Part shown: positions 16,556 to 23,899 of the stretch, piece by piece
How positions within the stretch are numbered: position 1 is the stretch's first letter
How the letters are laid out: each line of letters begins with the position of its first letter
Assembly: GCA_035315065.1 (NCBI GenBank)
Contig: DATFYM010000118.1
Location: 1 to 37,465 of the forward strand
Length of the DNA: 37,465 nt
Source: DATFYM01 sp035315065
GTDB lineage: Bacteria; Acidobacteriota; Terriglobia; UBA7540
Reading direction: 5' to 3'
Notes under the pieces: model-generated
The model's database searches: none
What the model was told of the DNA's origin: nothing
The model's input: the letters and a program-made list of their open reading frames with translations, nothing else
Program-made: the position numbers and the translations under genes

Positions 16556-17419
16556 ATGACTACTTTACTTGCCGTCATCGCCCTCGGTTTCTTCCTCGGG
16601 ATGCGTCACGCGACTGACCCGGATCACGTGATTGCCGTCACCACCATCGTAGCCCGGCAGCGGAACCTGAGGCACGCCGCCTGGATTGGGGCTCTCTGGG
16701 GTGTGGGACACACCGTGACCATCTTAGTTGTAGGCACGGCGATCATCGTGTTCAGCCTCGTCATTCCCGCTCGGATCGGCCTCACCATGGAACTCGGCGT
16801 GGGATTGATGCTGATCCTGCTGGGCGTGCTCAACCTGACGGGGATCATGCGCTGGATCACCGAGGTCCTCAGCCCGGCGGCGCTCCCGCACGGCACGCCG
16901 CTTTCGGGAACCGCCCCCGGAGTCCACTCGCACACCTTGGAGGACCCTCCCGCGCACTCCCACTTTCACGTTCATGGCGATTATGTCCACGCTCACGTTC
17001 ACGGACACGGACCGGCGGGCCACGGGCATCGAGAGGACGCCACGCCACAGGGCTGGCTGGACCGCGCCTTCGGCCGCCTGGGGCTTTATCATTTTCTGCG
17101 TCCCCTGGTGGTGGGGATCGTCCACGGCATGGCAGGTTCGGCTGCCGTGGCCTTGCTCGTCTTGACGGTCATTCGCAACCCTGCGTGGGCTGTCGCCTAC
17201 CTGTTGGTGTTCGGGCTGGGCACGATCGCTGGCATGATGCTGATCACCGCCGCCATCGCCGTGCCCTTCGCGTACACGGGCAAGCGCTTCACGCGTGCGA
17301 ACCGGTATATGGCGGTCGCTTCCGGATTGATCAGCCTGGCATTCGGCTTCTTCATTGTCTACGAGATCGGCTTTGTTCAGGGCCTTTTCACCAGCCATCC
17401 GCATTGGACCCCGCAGTAG
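16556..17419 (+). CDS. NixA/HoxN-type high-affinity nickel permease
   Basis: 287 residues, about seven membrane helices. The NiCoT signature is present near residues 16-28 ('MRHATDPDHVIAV'), followed by 'GALWGVGHTVTIL' and later 'GIVHGMAGSAAVALLVL'. A His-rich cytoplasmic or periplasmic loop (about 118-160: 'HSHFHVHGDYVHAHVHGHG') replaces the shorter loop of classical members, echoing the loop of the upstream exporter. It moves Ni2+ (or Co2+) across the inner membrane; direction cannot be read from sequence. It follows the NicO exporter with only a repeat cassette between. No [NiFe]-hydrogenase or urease genes are in the window. Confidence 0.92.
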   Translation: MTTLLAVIALGFFLGMRHATDPDHVIAVTTIVARQRNLRHAAWIGALWGVGHTVTILVVGTAIIVFSLVIPARIGLTMELGVGLMLILLGVLNLTGIMRWITEVLSPAALPHGTPLSGTAPGVHSHTLEDPPAHSHFHVHGDYVHAHVHGHGPAGHGHREDATPQGWLDRAFGRLGLYHFLRPLVVGIVHGMAGSAAVALLVLTVIRNPAWAVAYLLVFGLGTIAGMMLITAAIAVPFAYTGKRFTRANRYMAVASGLISLAFGFFIVYEIGFVQGLFTSHPHWTPQ

Positions 17420-17579
17420 TGCGAAGGTCGAAACTCGAAAAAGTCGAGAGTCGAAAGTCAAAAGTCGAAAGTGGAAAGAGCCGACTTTGATGCCACTTTC
17501 CATAAGTTTCAAAGTTGTCTTCACTTTCGACTTTCAACTTTCGACTCTCGACTTCCTTCAAGTTTCGAGTTTCGAATTT
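17420..17579. repeat. Long heptad inverted-repeat cassette (AGTCGAG/AGTCGAA plus AGTTTCG type)
   Basis: Inner left arm AGTCGAG-AGTCGAA-AGTCAAA-AGTCGAA-AGTGGAA (17442-17476); read on the opposite strand the right arm (17522-17553) is AGTCGAG-AGTCGAA-AGTTGAA-AGTCGAA-AGTG, the same order of variants. An outer tract of AGTTTCG-AGTTTCG-AATTTCG (17560-17580) faces 'GCGAAGGTCGAAACTCG' (17421-17437). It begins one base after the permease stop. Confidence 0.87.
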
Positions 17580-17619
17580 CGCTTTTGGTGTTACGCTAAG
17601 CTTGGAGGCATTGGAGCAC

Positions 17620-18690
17620 ATGTTTTCCAGGACCCTCGCGATTCTCTTCGCCGGCGTGCTCCTGGTTTTGTGGCACGACGCCTCCGCGTCCCAAGTCCAA
17701 AATACGCCACCCGCCGCAGCGCCGCCGTCAGCGAAGCAGCCCGCGCCCAACCCATCCGCTCCGCCTCCCGTCACGCCGACCACCCGCCCCGTGGACTCAC
17801 GAGCCCCCGTTTCTGCCCTGAAAGTAAGGTGGGAGGCGGGGAAGCTCAGCCTCGACGCCGAAGGGGCTCCGCTTTGGGAGGTACTCCAGGTTGTCTCCCG
17901 CCAAGCGGGGATTGTGGTAACGGGCTCGCAGGGGCTCCGCGACCCCGTTTATGCGCACTTCACAGGGGTGGAACTGCGCCCGGCATTGCAAGGGCTGCTC
18001 TCGCGTCTCGATTACGCCATCATCGCCGGAGGCGGGGGGCTGGCCGTGCCCCGTGGCATGCGGGTGGTCATCTTTAAGGGCAGCCTGGATTCTGAAACGG
18101 CCATGATGCTCGCCAAGGCTTCGAAGGTGGCGGCAGCGGAGAACTCTGAACCGCAGGAGGCGAAGCTGAAGGCGATCCATGAGGCTAACAAAGCCGGCGA
18201 TCGCGACACCCTGCGCAAGTACCTCCAGGATGCCGATCCGGTGGTCCAGTCGGCGGCCTTCGATGCGCTGGCCTTGCAGGACAAGGATGCGGCGATTTCC
18301 GGTATTCTGGCCAGCGTCCGGAGCGGCACGGACACGATGACTCGATTGCAGTCGCTCCAGCTTCTCGACCAGTCCGGGGTCGCCGACGAATCGACCATGG
18401 TCTCCGCGCTGCACGACGTGTTGCGGGACTCCGATCCTTCCCTGAGCGCGTATGCCATCCAGTCGCTGGCGGGCCGTGGAAGCGCCGACGCCCTGGATGC
18501 CCTGACTGACGGCCTCCACAGCGACGATGCTTCCATCCGCTTGATGGTGGTGGAGAGTGTGGCCCAGACGAAGGCGGGTATCCCGCTCCTGCACGAGGCC
18601 GTTTCCGATCCGGACGAGGCGGTCAGCAACGCCGCCACGACTCTGCTCAAGCAAATCGAAGCCGCGGCCCGTCCCAACGAAATTCAGTAG
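17620..18690 (+). CDS. Exported STN-like + HEAT-repeat protein
   Basis: 356 residues from ATG 17620, chosen because a signal peptide ('LAILFAGVLLVLWHDASAS') follows it. After a Pro/Ala linker (about 25-60) comes a domain resembling the short secretin/TonB N-terminal (STN) fold ('APLWEVLQVVSRQAGIVVTG', 'DPVYAHFTGVELRPALQGLL'), then from about residue 190 HEAT-like helical pairs ('DPVVQSAAFDALALQDKDAA', 'DPSLSAYAIQSLAGRGSADA', 'DEAVSNAATTLL'). I infer a periplasmic scaffold, perhaps working with an outer-membrane pore. GGAGG and GGAG lie 12 and 3 bases before the ATG. Confidence 0.8.
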   Translation: MFSRTLAILFAGVLLVLWHDASASQVQNTPPAAAPPSAKQPAPNPSAPPPVTPTTRPVDSRAPVSALKVRWEAGKLSLDAEGAPLWEVLQVVSRQAGIVVTGSQGLRDPVYAHFTGVELRPALQGLLSRLDYAIIAGGGGLAVPRGMRVVIFKGSLDSETAMMLAKASKVAAAENSEPQEAKLKAIHEANKAGDRDTLRKYLQDADPVVQSAAFDALALQDKDAAISGILASVRSGTDTMTRLQSLQLLDQSGVADESTMVSALHDVLRDSDPSLSAYAIQSLAGRGSADALDALTDGLHSDDASIRLMVVESVAQTKAGIPLLHEAVSDPDEAVSNAATTLLKQIEAAARPNEIQ

Positions 18691-18741
18691 GGCTGAACAG
18701 CGTTCGGACCCATTGTGCCCTGGGCGAGGTCCTATCATCCC

Positions 18742-19080
18742 ATGCGAAGACTTCTTCGGATAGCAATCACGATGCTGGCGGCGATGGGGTTGCTGTCGGT
18801 GCCGGCGTCGCGCGCGCAGGGAGATGTGTCCCTCCGGGATCAGATCAAGGCCCGCCAGGAGTTGGAGGCGAGCGCGCTCAAAGCGCAGCACAAGCTCGAA
18901 ATGGCTTCGGCCAAGAGCCAGCATCTTTCCAAGGCGCAACGGAAGCAGATGCGGCGAACGATGCAGCAGGAGAGCCGGCAGATGCGCCAGGCGCACAAGG
19001 CGCAGTGGCGCGACCTCAAAGCTCAAGACCAGTGGAACAAGCGGCACGATGAAGAACAGCGGATCGCCCCCAGGGGTTGA
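18742..19080 (+). CDS. Small exported, strongly charged helical protein
   Basis: 112 residues from ATG 18742. Signal peptide 'RRLLRIAITMLAAMGLLS' with cleavage near 'SRAQ'. The mature protein is almost all Lys, Arg, Gln, Ala, Met and Glu ('KARQELEASALKAQHKLEMA', 'KQMRRTMQQESRQMRQAHKA') and should be one long helix or coiled coil, similar in flavour to Spy/CpxP-like or OmpH-like periplasmic proteins, but without their motifs. It follows the HEAT gene by 51 bp and may be co-transcribed. Function unknown. Confidence 0.7.
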   Translation: MRRLLRIAITMLAAMGLLSVPASRAQGDVSLRDQIKARQELEASALKAQHKLEMASAKSQHLSKAQRKQMRRTMQQESRQMRQAHKAQWRDLKAQDQWNKRHDEEQRIAPRG

Positions 19081-19637
19081 CGATTGCATAACCCCACCGG
19101 TCAACGCTGCTCCCATCGCAATTGAATCAGTGCTGGGCGTAACGCGACTGGGAGCTGTGGTCGGCGGAGACCCATTCGATCCCAAGCCCTTGAAACGGAG
19201 CAACCCTCCACCCGTTCTCCTCAGCAACTTGGCTAACAACCACCGGGGAATCTTTAGATTTGCTTTCGCCATGTTGTCGGTCGCCCGACAAAACCTGAAA
19301 AGCTGGTCTGTCGCCCGCCTTGGGGAAAAAACGTGGCCATTAAGTCTTTTAGAATCAGTATGCCGTCGCTTTTTCGACGGGGAACTTGGCCAACAACTCA
19401 AGCCTCGGAGTGCATGTCGGGCCGGTGAGCACGGTCACGCCCACCTGTGAGAGCCATCACGTGCAAAGACGGGGTTCTTGGGGTATAAGAGGCTAAGGCG
19501 TTTTTGGATTTTTCGGCTTGGCGACTTCCGATTGACTCACTGGCAGAGGGTGAGGATCAGGTCCAAGGATCGGCCATCAGCAATCGGCATCGCTGGGTCG
19601 AGCCGGATCGATCGAATCGTCGCACGGGGGTGCCTCT
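19081..19637. other. 557-bp gap upstream of maeB
   Basis: No gene recognised on either strand; long open frames here are extensions of frames antisense or out of frame to neighbours. Around 19510-19590 there are single degenerate copies of repeat units ('TTCCGATTGACTCA', 'CAGCAATCGGCATCG') but no clear hairpin. GTATAAGA at 19490 is a possible -10-like element without a matching -35. Confidence 0.45.
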
Positions 19638-21929
19638 ATGAACATTCGCAAGCAAGACGCGCTGGATTATCACAGACGAGGTCGCAAAGGAAAAGTGGAG
19701 GTGGTGCCCACCAAGCCGTGTCAAACCCAGTGGGACCTGAGCCTCGCCTACACGCCGGGTGTCGCCGAGCCTTGCCTGGAGATTGCCCGAGAGCCCGAAC
19801 TCAACTACGAGTACACGGCCCGCGGAAATCTGGTAGCTGTGGTTTCGAACGGCACGGCCGTGCTGGGCTTGGGCAATATCGGAGCGCTGGCCGGCAAGCC
19901 AGTGATGGAAGGCAAAGGAGTGCTCTTCAAGCGCTTCGCCGATATCGACGTGTTTGACCTGGAGGTGAACTCCGAGAACCCCGACGACGTGATCAAGTTC
20001 TGCCAGCTTCTGGAGCCCACCGTGGGCGGCATCAACCTGGAGGACATCAAAGCCCCGGAGTGCTTCACCATCGAAGAGACGCTCCGACAGACGATGTCGA
20101 TTCCGGTCTTCCACGACGACCAGCACGGGACTGCCATCATCTCCGGCGCTGCTCTGCTGAACGCCCTGGAATTAGTGGGAAAGAATCTCGCCCAGGTGAC
20201 TATCGTCATCAACGGCGCCGGCGCGGCCGGAATCGCATCCGCCGAGCACTACATCCGGCTCGGCGTGAAGCGCGAGAACATCATCCTATGCGACAGCAAG
20301 GGTGTGGTGTTCGCAGGCCGCACGGAAGGGATGAACCCCTACAAGGAGCGCCTGGCTGCCAAGACGCCGGCGCGGTCTCTAGCGGACGCCTTGGTGGGGG
20401 CCGATGTCTTCCTAGGACTCTCGGTTGCGGGATGCGTCACGCAGGAGATGGTGCGCTCCATGGCCGATCAGCCTGTGATCTTCGCCATGGCCAATCCGGT
20501 CCCCGAGATCAGCTTCGAGGAAGCGAAGGCGGCGCGGCCCGACGTTATCATGGCCACCGGCCGCTCCGACTTTCCCAACCAGGTAAACAACGTTCTGGGC
20601 TTTCCCTTCATCTTCCGTGGGGCGCTGGACGTGCGAGCGCGCGCCATCAACCACGAGATGGAAGTCGCGGCCACCCATGCCCTTGCCGATCTGGCCAAGG
20701 AAGATGTGCCGGATTCCGTGCTGCGCGCCTACGGACTTGGCCGCCTACGGTTCGGCCGGGACTATATTATCCCCAAGCCGTTCGACCCGCGGGTACTGAT
20801 CTGGGAGGCGTCGGCGGTGGCCGAAGCCGCCATGCGCACTGGCGTGGCCAAGCTGTCTCTTGATCTGGAGGAGTACAAGGTACAACTGTCCCGGCGCTTG
20901 GGGCGCACGCACGAAGTGATGCACGGGGTTCGTCAGCGGGCCAAGGCCGCTCCCAAGCGCATCGTCTTCTCGGAGGGCGAACACGAAAAGATCATTCGCG
21001 CCAGCCACCAGCTTATCGAGGAGGGCATCGCCCACCCCATTCTGATCGGGCGCCCGGCGGTGATCAAGGAGAAGCTCGACGATCTGGGGCTACATGATTT
21101 CGCGGCGCCAGTGGTGGAGCCGGCCAAGTCGCCCCAGTTGGAGGCGTACGTCGAAGAGTACTTCCACCTGCGCCAGCGGCGCGGCGTGACCCGCAACGAA
21201 GCGCGCGAACAGATGCTCAATCCCAACTATTTCGGAGCGATGATGGTGCACCGGGGCGACGCCGACGGCTTCCTGGCCGGGGTATCCCAGCATTACCCGG
21301 AGACCATCCGCCCCGCTCTGCAGATCATCAGAATGCGGGACCATATCCACCGCGTGTCGGGCGTGTACGTCATCATCACCCGGCGTCAGTTCTATTTCTT
21401 CTCCGACGCCACGGTGAACATTGAGCCCACCGCCGAGGACCTGGCGGAGATCGCCGTCTTGGCCGCGGAAGTGGCACGCGATTTTGGCTTCGAGCCGCGC
21501 GTGGCCATGCTCTCCTTCTCCAACTTCGGCAGCACCCGGCATCCGTTGACCGAAAAGGTCCGGAGAGCTACTGAACTAGTTAAAGAGAGGTACCCCGGCC
21601 TGATGGTAGACGGGGAAATGATGGCCGACACGGCGCTGGTGCCGGAAATCCTCGAAGAGGACTACCCGTTCTCGACCCTCAAGGGCGGCGCCAACGTTCT
21701 AGTCTTCCCCAGCCTGGAGGCCGCCAACGTCGCGTACAAACTGATGACACGCATCGGCGGCGCCGAGGCCCTGGGTCCGATTTTGGCCGGCCTATCGAAG
21801 CCGGTCCACGTCCTGCACCGGGGCGCAACGGTGGAGGAAATTGTCAATATGGCGGCCATTGCCGCAGCGCAGGCGAACGCGGACGTCGAGCGGCTCGAGG
21901 CACGGGAGGAAGTGCCGGCAACGGTATAA
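19638..21929 (+). CDS. maeB: NADP-dependent malic enzyme, MaeB type (malic domain + phosphotransacetylase-like domain)
   Basis: 763 residues. Oxidatively decarboxylates malate to pyruvate with NADP+ as coenzyme in this subfamily. The N-terminal half is the malic enzyme: 'DLSLAYTPGVAEPCLEIA' near residue 34, 'LGLGNIGALAGKPVMEGK', 'FHDDQHGTA' near 157 and the nucleotide-binding 'INGAGAAGIASAEHYIRLG' near 193. The C-terminal third (from about 430) is the phosphotransacetylase-like regulatory domain ('KRIVFSEGEHEKIIRASHQL', 'LPGLMVDGEMMADTALVPE'-like region, 'GGANVLVFPSLEAANVAYKL'). Length is that of E. coli MaeB. ATG 19638 has only a weak 'GGGGGTG' before it. The stop lies inside the following repeat cassette. 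Confidence 0.96.
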   Translation: MNIRKQDALDYHRRGRKGKVEVVPTKPCQTQWDLSLAYTPGVAEPCLEIAREPELNYEYTARGNLVAVVSNGTAVLGLGNIGALAGKPVMEGKGVLFKRFADIDVFDLEVNSENPDDVIKFCQLLEPTVGGINLEDIKAPECFTIEETLRQTMSIPVFHDDQHGTAIISGAALLNALELVGKNLAQVTIVINGAGAAGIASAEHYIRLGVKRENIILCDSKGVVFAGRTEGMNPYKERLAAKTPARSLADALVGADVFLGLSVAGCVTQEMVRSMADQPVIFAMANPVPEISFEEAKAARPDVIMATGRSDFPNQVNNVLGFPFIFRGALDVRARAINHEMEVAATHALADLAKEDVPDSVLRAYGLGRLRFGRDYIIPKPFDPRVLIWEASAVAEAAMRTGVAKLSLDLEEYKVQLSRRLGRTHEVMHGVRQRAKAAPKRIVFSEGEHEKIIRASHQLIEEGIAHPILIGRPAVIKEKLDDLGLHDFAAPVVEPAKSPQLEAYVEEYFHLRQRRGVTRNEAREQMLNPNYFGAMMVHRGDADGFLAGVSQHYPETIRPALQIIRMRDHIHRVSGVYVIITRRQFYFFSDATVNIEPTAEDLAEIAVLAAEVARDFGFEPRVAMLSFSNFGSTRHPLTEKVRRATELVKERYPGLMVDGEMMADTALVPEILEEDYPFSTLKGGANVLVFPSLEAANVAYKLMTRIGGAEALGPILAGLSKPVHVLHRGATVEEIVNMAAIAAAQANADVERLEAREEVPATV

Positions 21930-22028
21930 ATTTTGGATTTTGGATTTTGGATTGAAGCCGTTCCATTCCCGACTGCACGTGCCTTCCCAAGAAAGGGTTC
22001 TTCAATCCAAAATCGAAAATCCAAAATT
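21928..22028. repeat. Heptad inverted-repeat cassette (TTTTGGA type), convergent
   Basis: Left arm three TTTTGGA units ending 'TTGGATTGAAG' (21930-21957), right arm 'TTCAATCCAAAATCGAAAAT' and following (22001-22027). It occupies the space between the maeB stop (TAA is part of it) and the stop of the convergent protease gene, three bases away. It could stop transcription from both sides. Confidence 0.85.
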
Positions 22029-22030
22029 AG

Positions 22031-23698
22031 TCAGCTCGCCGGACGGTTGGTGCCGCGGCTAGCCCGGTAGGTCCTGGCGCGGGAGACCAAGTCGGCGCTC
22101 TGGGCCAGCGACTCGATCGCTTTCTGTACCAGGACATCATTCTGCGCCGTCATTTCCAAAGCTTGGTCCTCACCATAGAGCATGCCCACCATCACCTCCC
22201 GCAAGTGCTCATGGATGAACGACAGATTGTGCTGCACGTCCTCATCCGAGAGCATCACTCCTTGCCGGGCGAGATAGCCGCGGAAAGCTTGCACCACCTG
22301 ATCATCGGGCTGGAAGTCGCGCCCCACGGTCTTGTGAATGCCCAGGTAATAGCGGCTGAACTCGTAGAACGGACCGCAGAGAAGGAAGTCCGGACACGAT
22401 CCGGCCGCCACCAACTCGCTCTCCACCCGATTATAGGTGGGCTCGCTCGCCTGAACGTCCGGCGAGAGGCCGCCCCCGCCGAACACCTCGCGGCCGCCGT
22501 CGGTGTGGTGCACTTCCGTGTGCGCCGCGGGCCCTTGTACATGCGCGTACATATAGTCGTAGAGCGAGACGTTGTCGTAGTTGCGTTGGATCAGCCGGCC
22601 GCTGGGTGTGTAGTAGTGGGCGGTAGTCAGCAACAGACCCGTGCCCTCACTGAGGTTGTAAGGGGTTTGCACGAGGCCTTTGCCGAAGCTGGTCTCGCCG
22701 ATCACCAGGGCCCGGTCGTGGTCCTGCAAGGCTCCGGTCACGATCTCCGCCGCGCTCGCCGTGCCGTGGTCGATGATCACCACGATCGGGTACGTCCGCT
22801 TGCCGTCGCCACCCTGCGCAAAGTAGCGCCGTTCGCTCGAATTGCGCCCGCGATGGTAAACGATAAGCTGATGTTTATCGAGGAAGTGGTCCGCCACTCC
22901 CACCGCCGTTTGCACCACGCCGCCCGGGTTGCCGCGAAGATCGAGAACCAGGCCCTTCAGGTCCCCTTCCCCCAGCTTCTTCAGCGCGTCGGTCATCTCG
23001 TCGCTGGTGGTCTCGGAAAAGCTGGCAATATGGACGTAGCCTACGCTTGGCCGGATGAGGAAAGAATTGTCCACACTCAGGCCGGTGATTTGCCCGCGCG
23101 TGAGGGTGAAGTCCAGCGCGCTATCGTAACCCTCGCGGCTGACCGTGACCTGAACGATGGTGCCCTTCGGCCCCTTTAGCCTCTTGGCCACCATCTCGCC
23201 GTCCAGGTCCAGCGTGGGCTTGCCGTCGACCTTCAGCAGGAGGTCGCCCGGCCGAATACCGGCCCGAAACGCCGGCGAGCCTGGCATGGGCTCGGTCACG
23301 GTGGTGGTCCACTGCCCGCCTTTCAACGGCACGGACACGATCTTCATGCCTACCCCGTAGTATTGGCCCTCTTCCGTCTCCCGCAAGCGGGCATAGGTGG
23401 CGGCGTCGAAGAAATTGGAGTGAGGGTCGAGCGTGTGAAGCATCGACGGGATGGCCCCCAAGGTGTTATTGTTCTCCGGGCCGAAGATCGCCTGGTCAGG
23501 ATTGACGGGGTCCGCGTAGTTGTGCTCCACCAACGTGAAGATCTTGGCGAAGGCGTTCAGATTCTCGGCCATCGCCTTCTCGGAACCTGCGCCGCCGTCG
23601 ATGGTAGCTTCCACGCGCTGACCGTAGACGCCTCCCAGCACGGCACAGACAATCACGCTCAAGGTGAAGAACCATGCGATCCGGTGCGAAGCTTTCAT
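22031..23698 (-). CDS. S41 family C-terminal processing protease
   Basis: 554 residues from the ATG at 23698, chosen over the in-frame upstream ATG (23719) because AGGAGG lies eight bases before it. An N-terminal helix (residues 8-26) exports or anchors the protein. Residues about 110-200 form a PDZ domain ('GVGMKI', 'MPGSPAFRAGIRPGDLLLKV'). The protease core has 'LVLDLRGNPGGVV' near 250, the catalytic Ser315 in 'DHGTASAAEIV' and Lys340 in 'FGKGLVQ', the Ser-Lys pair of Ctp/Prc proteases. It trims or degrades periplasmic proteins. A C-terminal helical tail of about 150 residues is longer than in small CtpA proteins. Confidence 0.94.
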   Translation of the reverse strand: MKASHRIAWFFTLSVIVCAVLGGVYGQRVEATIDGGAGSEKAMAENLNAFAKIFTLVEHNYADPVNPDQAIFGPENNNTLGAIPSMLHTLDPHSNFFDAATYARLRETEEGQYYGVGMKIVSVPLKGGQWTTTVTEPMPGSPAFRAGIRPGDLLLKVDGKPTLDLDGEMVAKRLKGPKGTIVQVTVSREGYDSALDFTLTRGQITGLSVDNSFLIRPSVGYVHIASFSETTSDEMTDALKKLGEGDLKGLVLDLRGNPGGVVQTAVGVADHFLDKHQLIVYHRGRNSSERRYFAQGGDGKRTYPIVVIIDHGTASAAEIVTGALQDHDRALVIGETSFGKGLVQTPYNLSEGTGLLLTTAHYYTPSGRLIQRNYDNVSLYDYMYAHVQGPAAHTEVHHTDGGREVFGGGGLSPDVQASEPTYNRVESELVAAGSCPDFLLCGPFYEFSRYYLGIHKTVGRDFQPDDQVVQAFRGYLARQGVMLSDEDVQHNLSFIHEHLREVMVGMLYGEDQALEMTAQNDVLVQKAIESLAQSADLVSRARTYRASRGTNRPAS

Positions 23699-23726
23699 TC
23701 CCTGCGCCTCCTGGCCCATCTTGATG

Positions 23727-23732
23727 AGTATA
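23727..23732 (-). promoter_or_regulatory. Possible -10 element of the S41 protease gene
   Basis: TATACT on the minus strand, 28 bases before the chosen ATG. No good -35 hexamer is seen 16-18 bases upstream. Confidence 0.3.
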
Positions 23733-23790
23733 ACACTCTGACTGCTTTTCCAGGCTCACTTTTTCACTGCCGATTACGATTCCCGATAGG

Positions 23791-23896
23791 GAACGGCTTT
23801 CAGCTTTCAGCGGTCAGCTACCAGCAACGACGGTCAATTTCTCGCTGATCGCTGATGGCTGAGAGCTGAAGGCTCTTCCAATCGGCAAGCAGCAAT
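23791..23896. repeat. Heptad inverted-repeat cassette (CTTTCAG / GCTGATG type)
   Basis: Left arm CTTTCAG-CTTTCAG-CGGTCAG-CTACCAG, right arm GCTGATC-GCTGATG-GCTGAGA-GCTGAAG. Different sequence from the other families but the same 7-bp period and hairpin layout. A single CGATTGG-like unit ('CCAATCGGCAAGCAGCAATT') is attached on the right, three bases from the stop of the next gene. Confidence 0.8.
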
Positions 23897-23899
23897 TTC

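Noticed and set aside
17797..19401. 534-codon open frame on the minus strand
   Set aside because: It lies opposite the STN/HEAT gene and the next small gene, both with signal peptides and sound sequence. Its translation has no recognisable family and looks like a high-GC shadow.
22163..23179. 338-codon plus-strand open frame
   Set aside because: Antisense to the S41 protease and without family features.
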